Shown here piece by piece: positions 20,933-31,144 of a stretch of DNA of 64,000 nt; the stretch's first letter is position 1; each line of letters begins with the position of its first letter. The stretch comes from Peteryoungia ipomoeae. Lineage in GTDB: Bacteria > Pseudomonadota > Alphaproteobacteria > Rhizobiales > Rhizobiaceae. Under the pieces are notes generated by a model that searched no databases, was not told where the DNA came from, and saw only the letters and a list, made by a program, of their open reading frames with translations. The DNA lies in NCBI RefSeq assembly GCF_004912165.1, contig NZ_STGV01000001.1, positions 682,001-746,000 on the forward strand. The letters run 5' to 3'. The position numbers and the translations under genes were made by a program.

Positions 20933-22143
20933 TGTCGCTGCTTTCAGTCGAGGAAGCGCAGGCAAGATTGCTGTCCAGCATTCGTCCGGTTCGCGAAACC
21001 GAGACCCTGCCCCTCCACGACTGCGATATGCGCGTGCTGGCTGTCGATCTGCAAGCCCGCCTCACACAGCCGCCCTTCAATGCGTCTGCCATGGACGGAT
21101 ATGCTCTGAAGGCTGCTGACGCGGCAGAGCCTGGCGCTATTTTACGCGTCATCGGTGAATCGTCTGCGGGTCATGGATTTGACGGCAGTGTGCAGCATGG
21201 CGAAGCGATCAGGATCTTCACCGGCGCGCCGGTTCCTGACGGTGCCGATTCGGTGCTGCTGCAGGAAGATGCCGAAAGGCTCGACGAAGGAAAGGTCCGC
21301 ACGACATTTCCGGTGACGCCTGGTCGGCATATCCGGCCGCATGGTCAGGATTTCCACGAGGGCGAAGTGGCCTTGACCGCAGGCACCCTCCTCGATTTCA
21401 CGCGGATCACGCTGGCGGCGGCAATGAACCACGCGGCCCTGCCCGTCTACCGTAAACCGCGTGTCGCGATCATTGCCACCGGTGACGAGCTTGTGTCTCC
21501 TGGTCAAAAGCCCAGTGCGCACCAGATCATCGGCTCCAACACATTCGGCATTGCCGCACTTGCCCGCAGCCTGGGCGCCGACGTTATCGACATCGGCATC
21601 GTCGGTGATAGCAGCGCCCAGATCGCGGATGCGATTGCCGGGGCTGAAGCCGCCAAGGCGGACGTTATCGTCACCCTCGGCGGAGCCTCCGTCGGCGACC
21701 ATGACCTTGTGCAGTCGTCTTTGCTTGCCGCCGGGATGGTGCTTGATTTCTGGAAGATTGCCATGCGTCCCGGAAAGCCGCTGATGGTCGGAAAACTCGG
21801 CGACGTGCATGTGCTAGGTCTGCCGGGTAACCCGGTATCAAGCATGGTCTGCGGGCTGCTGTTTCTGGAACCGCTTCTGGCCGCCCTCGGGCACCTCCCG
21901 GTACCGAACCGGATGACAAGTGCCAGGCTGCTCAGCCCGCTTGCGACAAACGATCGCCGCCAGGATTATCTGCGCGCCAGGCTGACGAAAACCGAAAATG
22001 CCGACTGGACGGTCGAGAGCTTCGGCAAGCAGGATTCGTCGATGATGAAAATCTTCGCGCAGTCGGACTGCCTGATCGTGCGGCCACCCCACGGGCCAGC
22101 GCTTGCGGCTGGCGATATCTGTCCGATCATGCTGCTGCGCTGA
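20932..22143 (+). CDS. moeA: Molybdopterin molybdenumtransferase
   Basis: A 403-residue enzyme inserting molybdenum into adenylylated molybdopterin. Domain layout is that of MoeA: N-terminal domains I/II with PPFNASAMDGYAL, central MPT-binding domain with IIATGDELVSPG, SNTFGIAAL and TLGGASVGDHD, and the C-terminal beta domain from LPGNPVSSMVC onward. The ATG at 20932 overlaps the moaC stop (TGATG), so translation is coupled. Last gene of the ppiD-trpD-trpC-moaC-moeA run. It converges on the hypothetical gene at 22170 with only 26 bp between stops. Confidence 0.97.
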   Translation: MSLLSVEEAQARLLSSIRPVRETETLPLHDCDMRVLAVDLQARLTQPPFNASAMDGYALKAADAAEPGAILRVIGESSAGHGFDGSVQHGEAIRIFTGAPVPDGADSVLLQEDAERLDEGKVRTTFPVTPGRHIRPHGQDFHEGEVALTAGTLLDFTRITLAAAMNHAALPVYRKPRVAIIATGDELVSPGQKPSAHQIIGSNTFGIAALARSLGADVIDIGIVGDSSAQIADAIAGAEAAKADVIVTLGGASVGDHDLVQSSLLAAGMVLDFWKIAMRPGKPLMVGKLGDVHVLGLPGNPVSSMVCGLLFLEPLLAALGHLPVPNRMTSARLLSPLATNDRRQDYLRARLTKTENADWTVESFGKQDSSMMKIFAQSDCLIVRPPHGPALAAGDICPIMLLR

Positions 22144-22169
22144 TCATCCAGACTGGCGCAACAAAGAGT

Positions 22170-22613
22170 CTATTCGGCAACCATCTTGCCCTCCAACGGA
22201 CCGCTTTCCTCAAAGCCCAAGCGCTGCTTGATGAAGTTCTCGATGTCCTGCTCAACGGCCATGCGTTCTTCCTCGGGAAGTTCAGCAATCTCCTCCTCCG
22301 TCAAACCGTGAGCCTCGAGATACTCATCACGCAGCCGTTCGGCCAGGGACTTGTTCGCGAGATCGTTGAATTCTGCAGCAAGGTCATTCCTTGCAAGCGC
22401 AGCCTTCTCGGCATCCTTGCTGTAATAGACATCTGTCTGCAGCAGCCAGAGGCTGCTGTTAAGAGCCTTTGACGATGTGTCCATTTCAACGCTGCTAGAT
22501 CCACCTGCCGCTGCCGGCCCTGAACTGCGGGCAGCCTGTTCCTCCTGGTTTACCCGGACGGGTGTTTTGTAGAACGCCGAATAGATCGTGTTGTCGCCGA
22601 CTCGCATCATCAT
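22170..22613 (-). CDS. Small acidic hypothetical protein
   Basis: A protein of 145-147 residues; three consecutive ATG codons (22613, 22610, 22607) follow GGAG, so the exact start is uncertain. No signal peptide or membrane segment. The N-terminal half has a Ser/Ala/Gly-rich linker (about 28-46); the C-terminal half is helical and acidic with LTEEEIAELPEEERMAVEQDIE near 103-124, a pattern of repeated acidic helices seen in many uncharacterised rhizobial proteins. It lies downstream of the pyrG terminator and has its own upstream gap of about 55 bp. I do not recognise a function. Confidence 0.65.
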   Translation of the reverse strand: MMMRVGDNTIYSAFYKTPVRVNQEEQAARSSGPAAAGGSSSVEMDTSSKALNSSLWLLQTDVYYSKDAEKAALARNDLAAEFNDLANKSLAERLRDEYLEAHGLTEEEIAELPEEERMAVEQDIENFIKQRLGFEESGPLEGKMVAE

Positions 22614-22668
22614 CTCCGTTTTCTCTACCGGAGATTGCTGTCCTCAACTTGCGTGTAGCTGGAAATGA

Positions 22669-22695
22669 CAAAACCCGGCGCGAAGCCGGGTTTTG
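22669..22695 (-). terminator. Rho-independent terminator of pyrG
   Basis: CAAAACCCGGC pairs with GCCGGGTTTTG around a short GCGAA-type loop. On the minus strand the stem ends in GGGTTTTG, giving a U-run. It lies just past the pyrG stop at 22717. Confidence 0.85.
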
Positions 22696-22716
22696 GAGAC
22701 TTGTCGAAGAACGATC

Positions 22717-24393
<1,677 letters not shown>

Positions 24394-24430
24394 TCATTGT
24401 CCAACAAAATAATGCGGGCGGCGGAATCAC

Positions 24431-24467
24431 GACAAAAGAAAACCGGCGGACCGAGGAGATCCGCCGG
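24431..24467 (-). terminator. Rho-independent terminator of secG
   Basis: Arms CCGGCGGA (24443-24450) and TCCGCCGG (24460-24467), loop 9 nt, followed on the minus strand by TTTTCTTTTGTC. It lies 20 bp past the secG stop. Confidence 0.85.
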
Positions 24468-24487
24468 AGCGATGAAATGCGTACCGA

Positions 24488-24862
24488 TCAGTTGTTCGGA
24501 ACAGCCGTCGGGTCAGCAGGAGCCGGTGTCGCAGGAGCCGGGCTCGACGGCGCGGCGCCGGGAAGCTGGTCAAGAACGCTACCGCCCTGCTGGGTCGTTC
24601 CATTGCCGGCCGGGATACGGTCGAGAATGTCTGTCGGCCGGGATTCGTAGCGGGCAAGTATGCCGAGCGCCAGAGAAATCACGAAGAACAGCGTGGCGAG
24701 GATTGCCGTGGTGCGGGTCAGCGCATTGGCCGTTCCACGCGCCGACATGAAGCCGGAGCCACCACCCACGCCAAGGCCACCGCCTTCAGAGCGCTGAATG
24801 AGGACGACGCCGATCAGGGCGACGACGACCATCAGATAAATTACGAGCAATACGGTCTGCAT
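24488..24862 (-). CDS. secG: Protein translocase subunit SecG
   Basis: A 124-residue small subunit of the SecYEG export channel. Two membrane segments at about 3-22 and 53-72 flank the conserved polar loop LIQRSEGGGLGVGGGSG. A Pro/Ala-rich cytoplasmic or periplasmic tail (about 85-124, ending in TPAPADPTAVPNN) extends it, as in other alphaproteobacterial SecG proteins. It lies 104 bp downstream of tpiA and ends at a clear terminator. Confidence 0.95.
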   Translation of the reverse strand: MQTVLLVIYLMVVVALIGVVLIQRSEGGGLGVGGGSGFMSARGTANALTRTTAILATLFFVISLALGILARYESRPTDILDRIPAGNGTTQQGGSVLDQLPGAAPSSPAPATPAPADPTAVPNN

Positions 24863-24966
24863 TGAGTGTCCATCCTGCCCGCGACGGGCAAAATCTGTAA
24901 GGGTTGGCGGCTCTTTACATGAGAGGGGCGGGCAAAGAAAGCCCCTCCCCGCATTTCAGCCGCAGT

Positions 24967-25737
24967 TCAGGCGGTCAGGTCGGCATATGCCCGGTATATG
25001 GCGAGGAAATCCTCGGCCTTCAAGCTCGCACCGCCGACCAGCGCGCCATCCACATTGGCAACGCCCATCAGTTCCTTTGCGTTGGATGGCTTGACCGATC
25101 CACCATAGAGAATGCGCATGAGCTTGCCGCCTTCGCCAAACCGCTTGACCAGCTCGGCACGCAGAAAGGCATGCGCTTCGGCCACATCCGCCGTCGTCGG
25201 CGTGACGCCAGTCCCAATTGCCCAGACGGGTTCGTAGGCAATCACGATCCGCTCAGGTGTGGCGTCATCGGGAACGGAGCCTGCAAGCTGGCGCTTCAAG
25301 ATGTCGAGGGTCTGGCCAGACTTGCGCTCATCGGCGGTCTCGCCAATGCAGACGACAGCCGTCAGATCTGCCTGAATTGCAGCTTCTGCCTTGGCGCGAA
25401 CAAGGTGGTCGGTTTCGGCATGGTCCGTCCGTCGTTCGGAGTGACCAACGATGACATAGGTGCCGTAGCAATCTGCGATCATCTCGGCAGAAATATCACC
25501 CGTATGGGCGCCCGAGGCGTTCTGATGGCAGTCCTGTGCGCCAATCTCGAGCGGGCTGTCGGTTGAAAGCGCTGTCGCGACATAGAGCAAGGTTGCTGGT
25601 GGGCAAAGCAGACTGTCGACCTTGTCGGCAAGATCTCCTTGCACGCCCGCGGCGATCGCCTTGATTTGGTCGAGCGAAGCGCGGGTGCCGTTCATCTTCC
25701 AATTTCCCGCAACGAGCGGACGCACATCTGGTGTCAT
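24967..25737 (-). CDS. tpiA: Triosephosphate isomerase
   Basis: A 256-residue TIM barrel interconverting dihydroxyacetone phosphate and glyceraldehyde 3-phosphate. Seen: substrate Asn-Lys in [10 protein letters not shown], catalytic His in VIVGHSERR, catalytic Glu in [12 protein letters not shown], and the phosphate loop [10 protein letters not shown]. The ATG at 25737 is preferred over a TTG three codons earlier; AAGGGG lies about 12 nt upstream. An 8-bp inverted repeat (25753-25778) immediately precedes that ribosome site. Confidence 0.98.
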   Translation of the reverse strand: MTPDVRPLVAGNWKMNGTRASLDQIKAIAAGVQGDLADKVDSLLCPPATLLYVATALSTDSPLEIGAQDCHQNASGAHTGDISAEMIADCYGTYVIVGHSERRTDHAETDHLVRAKAEAAIQADLTAVVCIGETADERKSGQTLDILKRQLAGSVPDDATPERIVIAYEPVWAIGTGVTPTTADVAEAHAFLRAELVKRFGEGGKLMRILYGGSVKPSNAKELMGVANVDGALVGGASLKAEDFLAIYRAYADLTA

Positions 25738-25752
25738 TTCGTACAAAACCCC

Positions 25753-25778
25753 TTGCTAGTATCAGAGGGAACTAGCAA
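25753..25778 (-). promoter_or_regulatory. Inverted repeat in the tpiA leader
   Basis: Perfect 8-bp arms TTGCTAGT (25753-25760) and ACTAGCAA (25771-25778) with a 10-nt loop. On the minus strand the second arm is directly followed by the GGGG of the tpiA ribosome site. It may be an RNA hairpin affecting translation or a DNA operator. Confidence 0.4.
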
Positions 25779-25853
25779 ATCCAGTGATGGAAGGGAAGGT
25801 TTTCGCAATCGATTTGACCTGACACCGGACCTATCCGGCATTCCCGCGTTGAA

Positions 25854-26738
25854 TTAACCTTCAAGGATCCAATTCAACACCTGTCGCCAATCGCTCATCC
25901 GCACGGGCGTGCCATGCGATCCGGTCTCGTAGACTGTCAGGCGAACATCCCGGCCGACTTTTTGCATCTTGTCATAAATTGCTTCGACATCGCTAACATT
26001 GTAGACGCTGTCGCGGCTGCCATGGGTGAACCATATCTTCAAATCGGCTTTGGCTGCAGCACTTTTGGGCAGTTCAGGATCAGGCGCGCCGCCGAGAATT
26101 GCCATTCCGGCAAGCTTGGAAACGGCGCCTGCGTCGCGACTGATACCCCAGCAAATGAAGCTCCCCATCGATGCGCAGGCGAGTACGACGGGCCGGCCAC
26201 CGGAGCGCTGCGATGCATGATCGATCAGGGCCGCGGTCGCAGCGACACCGTTTTCGTCAAACGTTGCGATGGAGGGCGCATAGTAGGTACCTCCATTCTC
26301 GCTCGCCAGATTCTTCAGACGATTGAAATTGCCACCAAAAGTGATGTCGTTCATGCCGAGACGCCGGTCGCCGCCCCGGCCGTGGATGAAGATAACGGAA
26401 AAGGCCTGGCCGTCGTCGCGTCCGACCCGCGCCACGTCCAGAGGTCCACTGGAGAGATCGAGTGTCTGATTTTCCTGCTGCCGCCGGACCTTCAGTGACA
26501 CGTAGCGATCCTTCACCCGGCGCTCCGGAATGCTGTCGCGGCCATTGATGTCGCGCATTTCGTCGTAATCGACACGCAAGAATCGGCCGTTGTCGCGCGT
26601 TTCCAAAATCCGCTGGCTTGAGAACAAGTCATCCTTGAACGGCTTCAGCACATCGGCTCCGACTGCGGCGCCAGACAGAAACGGAAAGAGAACACAGCAA
26701 ACCGTTGCAGCGCGAAAATAGATTGTGGACATCTGCAT
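25854..26738 (-). CDS. Exported alpha/beta hydrolase
   Basis: A 294-residue protein with a signal peptide (about 1-28, hydrophobic core AATVCCVLFPFLSGAA). The mature part is an alpha/beta hydrolase: oxyanion region FIHGRGGD (117-124), nucleophile Ser190 in ACASMG (the first Gly of GxSxG is replaced by Cys), Asp243 in HGSRDSVY and His275 in GSHGTP. Probably a periplasmic esterase or peptidase-like enzyme of unknown substrate. I start at 26738; the frame runs on to 27761 but that would cross into parE on the other strand. It lies downstream of tpiA across a convergent-free gap of 107 bp on the same strand. Confidence 0.75.
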   Translation of the reverse strand: MQMSTIYFRAATVCCVLFPFLSGAAVGADVLKPFKDDLFSSQRILETRDNGRFLRVDYDEMRDINGRDSIPERRVKDRYVSLKVRRQQENQTLDLSSGPLDVARVGRDDGQAFSVIFIHGRGGDRRLGMNDITFGGNFNRLKNLASENGGTYYAPSIATFDENGVAATAALIDHASQRSGGRPVVLACASMGSFICWGISRDAGAVSKLAGMAILGGAPDPELPKSAAAKADLKIWFTHGSRDSVYNVSDVEAIYDKMQKVGRDVRLTVYETGSHGTPVRMSDWRQVLNWILEG

Positions 26739-26951
26739 GGAAGACGGCATTCCTTTCAGCTGTTGCCTTGCGTTCGGCGGAAGGCCCACGCAAAGCTGCC
26801 CTGATTTGTTAGAGCGAGCGCCCTTTGGCACTTCGCACGCCCCTCGCCTTTCTGGCATACACCGGACGATTCGCGAACGCGATGTCTGAATTCGGGTGTC
26901 GCGAAGGCGACGCATAAGGCTGCCCGCAACAGTAAAGTATCGAACGACGCC

Positions 26952-29015
26952 ATGGATGACAGCGATCTTTTTTCCTCGATGCCACAGCCCCAGAAGCCGG
27001 AGGCCGGGTTCGCCGAGGCTCCGGCAAAGCCTGCATCTGTCGTTCCGGCAGCGGCACCGGCTACGCCGCCGCCTGTTGGCGCAGCCGGTGAGGAATATGG
27101 CGCGTCTTCGATCCGCGTTCTTGAGGGGCTTGAGCCCGTTCGCATGCGTCCAGGCATGTATATCGGCGGGACGGACGAAAAGGCGCTGCATCATCTGTTT
27201 GCGGAAGTCATCGACAACTCGATGGACGAAGCGGTTGCCGGCCACGCAAACTTCATCGACGTACATCTCGATACCGAAGGGTTTCTGACGGTCACCGACA
27301 ATGGACGCGGCATTCCTGTGGAGCTTCATCCGCAGGTGCCTGGCAAGTCCACGCTCGAAGTCATCATGACCAAGCTGCATGCCGGCGGCAAGTTCGACGG
27401 CAAGGCCTATGAGACCTCGGGCGGTCTGCACGGCGTTGGCGTGTCCGTCGTCAACGCGCTCTCTGACGTTCTCGAAGTCGAAGTCGCACGCAATCGCAAG
27501 CTCTATCGGCAGCGTTTTTCGCGCGGCGTTCCGCAGGGCGGGTTGGAAGAACTGGGCGAAGTCCATAATCGTCGCGGCACGCGAGTGCGCTTCCATCCCG
27601 ATCCGCAGATCTTCGGTGAACACGCCAAGTTCGATCCGGGCCGTATCTTCCGCATGGCGCGCTCCAAGGCCTATCTGTTCGGCGGTGTGGAAATTCGCTG
27701 GAGCTGCGACCCGGGCATGGTGCCGGAAGGCGGCGACATTCCCGAGAAGGCCGTCTTCCACTTTCCAGGCGGCCTGAAGGATTACCTGTCAGCCACGCTT
27801 GGCAAGGAATTCACGGTCACGCGCGAGATTTTCGCCGGCAAGACGGAAAAGACCGGCGGTCATGGCGCGCTTGAATGGGCCGTCACCTGGTATGGCGGCG
27901 ATCCGGCGATCCACTCCTACTGCAATACCATCCCCACACCTGAAGGCGGCACGCACGAAGCGGGCCTGCGCATTGCGCTCCTCAAGGGCCTGAAGAACTA
28001 TGCTGAACTGACGCAAAACAAGCGCGCCAAGGACATCACGACCGATGACGTGATGATTTCCGCAGTCGGCATGCTCTCTGTCTTTATTCGGGAACCAGAA
28101 TTCGTCGGCCAGACCAAGGACAAGCTGGCGACCGGTGAAGCGCAGCGGCTTGTAGAAAACGCACTCCGCGATCCCTTCGACCACTATCTCGCGGACAATC
28201 CGAACGAGGCCGCAAAGCTTCTCGACTGGGTTATCGAGCGCGCGGAAGAGCGCCTGCGTCGACGCAAGGAAAAGGAAGTCAACCGCAAGACGGCGGTGCG
28301 CAAGCTTCGCCTTCCCGGCAAGCTTGCCGACTGCGCACAGAATACCGCCGAAGGCGCCGAACTTTTCATCGTCGAGGGTGACTCGGCCGGTGGCTCGGCC
28401 AAGCAGGCGCGCAACCGCGCCAATCAAGCCATTTTGCCCCTTCGAGGCAAAATCCTCAATGTCGGTTCAGCGAGCCGCGAGAAGCTGATGGCAAACCAGC
28501 AGATCGCCGATCTGATCCAGGCGCTCGGCTGCGGGACGCGAACAAAATACCGCGAGGAAGATCTTCGCTATGAGCGCGTCATCGTCATGACCGATGCCGA
28601 TGTCGACGGCGCGCATATCGCGTCGCTCCTGATCACCTTCTTCTATCAGGAGATGCCGGAACTGATCCGCGGCAACCATCTCTATCTTGCGGTCCCGCCC
28701 CTCTATGTCATCCGCCAAGGTGCAAAGACGGTATACGCTCGCGACGACGCCCATCGCGCGGAATTGATGGAGACCGTGTTCAAGAACAAAAAGGTCGAAA
28801 TCGGTCGGTTCAAAGGCCTCGGTGAAATGATGCCGGCGCAGCTGAAGGAAACGACGATGGACCCGGCCAAGCGCACGCTCCTGCGCGTTGGCATTGACGA
28901 AGTGGATTTCGAGGGAACCCGGGATGCCGTCGATGCGCTGATGGGAACCAAACCGGAATCGCGTTTCCGTTTCATCCAGGAGCGAGCCGCATTTGCGGAA
29001 AACCTAGACATCTGA
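26952..29015 (+). CDS. parE: DNA topoisomerase IV subunit B
   Basis: A 687-residue ATPase subunit that decatenates chromosomes with ParC. Layout: an Ala/Pro-rich N-terminal extension (about 1-50), the GHKL ATPase domain from SIRVLEGLEPVRMRPGMYIGG with Asn in EVIDNSMDEA and glycines in GGLHGVGVSVVNALS, the transducer domain, and the Toprim domain with EGDSAGGSAKQARNR and MTDADVDGAHI. The end with GLGEMMPAQLKETTMDP is ParE-like and, at this length, no GyrB-type insert is present. ParC is not in the window. Confidence 0.95.
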   Translation: MDDSDLFSSMPQPQKPEAGFAEAPAKPASVVPAAAPATPPPVGAAGEEYGASSIRVLEGLEPVRMRPGMYIGGTDEKALHHLFAEVIDNSMDEAVAGHANFIDVHLDTEGFLTVTDNGRGIPVELHPQVPGKSTLEVIMTKLHAGGKFDGKAYETSGGLHGVGVSVVNALSDVLEVEVARNRKLYRQRFSRGVPQGGLEELGEVHNRRGTRVRFHPDPQIFGEHAKFDPGRIFRMARSKAYLFGGVEIRWSCDPGMVPEGGDIPEKAVFHFPGGLKDYLSATLGKEFTVTREIFAGKTEKTGGHGALEWAVTWYGGDPAIHSYCNTIPTPEGGTHEAGLRIALLKGLKNYAELTQNKRAKDITTDDVMISAVGMLSVFIREPEFVGQTKDKLATGEAQRLVENALRDPFDHYLADNPNEAAKLLDWVIERAEERLRRRKEKEVNRKTAVRKLRLPGKLADCAQNTAEGAELFIVEGDSAGGSAKQARNRANQAILPLRGKILNVGSASREKLMANQQIADLIQALGCGTRTKYREEDLRYERVIVMTDADVDGAHIASLLITFFYQEMPELIRGNHLYLAVPPLYVIRQGAKTVYARDDAHRAELMETVFKNKKVEIGRFKGLGEMMPAQLKETTMDPAKRTLLRVGIDEVDFEGTRDAVDALMGTKPESRFRFIQERAAFAENLDI

Positions 29016-29020
29016 GTAAC

Positions 29021-29049
29021 AGGCGGCGGTGGAATTGAACACGCCGCCT
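29021..29049 (+). terminator. Hairpin after parE
   Basis: AGGCGGCG (29021-29028) pairs with CGCCGCCT (29042-29049). There is no T-run, so this may be a factor-dependent stop or only an mRNA end structure. The remaining gap to 29300 holds no gene I can support. Confidence 0.45.
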
Positions 29050-29300
29050 GAGACAGACACGGCCTATGAGACGCGCAGCGGCGCGTCGATGATAGCGGAC
29101 CAAACGCGCTCACGGCAGGCTGCAGTCGCAAAGTCTTGTATGATCCACAATGGATGGCTCATAGTCTCAAGGTCGGGCGCAGCAAAACGTTACTTTCATG
29201 AGGCAGATTGTAGCACAGGCCAATCATCGCTTCGGACGACTTGTGTCTGTCACGACTATGCCCCATATGTCGGTGTCTAGAGTGCGGTGGAAATCACGTG

Positions 29301-30494
29301 ATGAATTCTGAAGAACAGAGCCTGCAACGAGGGCCGCGTTGGCTGGGACCAAATAGGACTGGGCAGGCCGCGCTGATTACCCCTCTTTCAGCCGCCCGTT
29401 GGCTGCTGGTCCTGGTGGTCGCCGCAGCAATCTACTTCTTTCACGGATTTCTGGTGCCAGTGCTCGCGGCACTTGTCATCGCCTTTGCCAGCTGGCCACT
29501 CTACCGGCGACTGCTTGTGCATGTTGGCGGCAGCACCACGATTGCGGCGACACTCGCCCTTCTCGCGATCATTACATTTCTGGTCGTGCCCATCGGCATT
29601 GCCGTCAGCTATGCCGTGGATGAAATCCGCCAATGGATTGGATGGGCCGCCGAGGTCAATCGCACCGGTTCTGCCGCGCCTGACTGGATCGTGGCCCTAC
29701 CCGGCGTTGGTGAGTGGCTCTCCGAGAGGTGGATCAAGCATATCGGCCAGCCCGGCGCGATAGGAGAACTGATCCAGCTCGTCAGCGGCAACAATATCGG
29801 CAATATCTACCGGGCAGTCATCGCTGCCGGCGACGGCGCCTTCCATCTGTTGCTCTCCCTGGTCTTCATGCTGATCGCACTGTTTTTCGTCTATCGCGAT
29901 GGCGCAAGCTTTTCCCGTCAGATCGATCTTCTGGGCGAGCGCATCCTGCCCGCACGCTGGGAGCGGATCTCCCGTGTTGTGCCAGCGACCATCAGTTCGA
30001 CGGTCACAGGCATGACATTGATTGCGGTGGGCGAAGGAATCATCCTCGGCATTGCCTATTGGCTTGCCGGTGTGCCCTCCCCCGTCACGCTCGGTGTTCT
30101 CACGGGCATCATGGCGCTCATTCCCGGCGGGGCACCGCTGTCGTTCACCCTTGTATCCGTCTACCTCGTGGCCAGCGGCTCGCTGGTGGAAGGCATCGCG
30201 CTGTTTGTGTGGGGCTCCGTGGAGCTGTTCATCGTCGATAAGACGGTGCGGCCGCGATTGGTCGGAGGCCCGATCAAGCTTCCCTTCCTGCCCACCTTCT
30301 TCGGCCTGGTGGGTGGCGTGAAGACGATGGGTTTTCTCGGACTATTCATCGGCCCCGTATTGATGGCGTTGCTGGTTTCCATCTGGCGCGAATGGATCCG
30401 CGAAGTGGAGCTTTCGACTGGGGAGCCCTCTGCCACGTCACCGACTGCCGACCATGCCATTCCGCCAGGTCGCGATCGTCGTTCTTTGCCCTGA
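29301..30494 (+). CDS. AI-2E family (PerM-type) membrane transporter
   Basis: A 397-residue polytopic protein with about eight membrane segments. It begins with two close helices (about 25-65), a long extracytoplasmic region (about 105-190), then a cluster of helices with the PerM family signature GIMALIPGGAPLSF and the final block GVKTMGFLGLFIGPVLMALL. Family members are permeases or Na+/H+-type exporters; the AI-2 exporter name comes from E. coli TqsA and need not apply here. The ATG at 29301 has only a weak upstream GGTGGAA. It stands between parE and the hypothetical gene at 30710. Confidence 0.85.
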   Translation: MNSEEQSLQRGPRWLGPNRTGQAALITPLSAARWLLVLVVAAAIYFFHGFLVPVLAALVIAFASWPLYRRLLVHVGGSTTIAATLALLAIITFLVVPIGIAVSYAVDEIRQWIGWAAEVNRTGSAAPDWIVALPGVGEWLSERWIKHIGQPGAIGELIQLVSGNNIGNIYRAVIAAGDGAFHLLLSLVFMLIALFFVYRDGASFSRQIDLLGERILPARWERISRVVPATISSTVTGMTLIAVGEGIILGIAYWLAGVPSPVTLGVLTGIMALIPGGAPLSFTLVSVYLVASGSLVEGIALFVWGSVELFIVDKTVRPRLVGGPIKLPFLPTFFGLVGGVKTMGFLGLFIGPVLMALLVSIWREWIREVELSTGEPSATSPTADHAIPPGRDRRSLP

Positions 30495-30709
30495 AAACGC
30501 TCACTTGCTGATGGCAAGCAACGTCAGTTGAAAAGCGGGCAGAGCCACCTTCAACGACTGAGGAATACGCAATACCTACCAGCCAGGCCGACGTTTCCAG
30601 CGGGCTTAGAAGTCCCTCAGTCGCCAATGTCTATCCGTCGAAATCGTCTTGCTTTGGCTGCAATTCTCCGCTTGGTGTGCAGCATCGATCCAGACGAGCA
30701 GGAGCCAAC

Positions 30710-31138
30710 ATGAAAACCGCCGTGATCTTTATCACCATTCTTGGATGCGATGATAAGGTCAGTCAGTGCGAATTTCACGCGAGTCCGCCAGAGCGCTTCG
30801 TCTCCATCGCGCTATGCGATGCGGCGTCGGAAAAAATCCTCGAGCGCTATGGCGATATTGGTTATCCGACGGCGGTGGCCGTTTGCCAGGAGCCAGCAGC
30901 CGAGCCCGCGCCTGATGTGACAGTCCAAGCGCAGCCCGAGCCGTCTCAGCCGTCGAGCCCCGTCGCTGCGACCGGCGAAGGAACCGATTCGCACAAGAAC
31001 AAGACTTTGGCTGCGCGCGCTGCGGAGCGTATCCGCCATGTGCTCCCCGGCACAAGTGACATCAAAATGATCTTTGAGACGCCGATCCACGTCGTATCGG
31101 ACAGCTATTCCTGGGTGGCGAAGAAGATAACGCAGTAG
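30710..31138 (+). CDS. Hypothetical protein with Cys-rich N-half and Pro/Glu linker
   Basis: A 142-residue protein. A hydrophobic start (1-12) leads into a small domain with Cys13, Cys20, Cys36 and Cys59, then a Pro/Glu/Ala-rich linker (about 60-90) and a C-terminal helical stretch (about 100-142). It is not clear whether the N-terminus is a signal peptide; if it is, it is very short. GGAG 6 nt upstream supports the ATG at 30710. It converges with the DUF2336 gene, stops only 6 bp apart. I do not recognise it. Confidence 0.6.
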   Translation: MKTAVIFITILGCDDKVSQCEFHASPPERFVSIALCDAASEKILERYGDIGYPTAVAVCQEPAAEPAPDVTVQAQPEPSQPSSPVAATGEGTDSHKNKTLAARAAERIRHVLPGTSDIKMIFETPIHVVSDSYSWVAKKITQ

Positions 31139-31144
31139 CCCTGC

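Noticed and set aside
26739-27761. Upstream extension of the alpha/beta hydrolase frame to 635 residues
   Set aside because: The extension would cross the divergent parE gene; a signal peptide begins at 26738, which fits a normal exported hydrolase.
29029-29280. Small plus-strand frame of 83 codons between parE and the PerM-type gene
   Set aside because: No ribosome site, no domain, and the region starts inside the parE hairpin.
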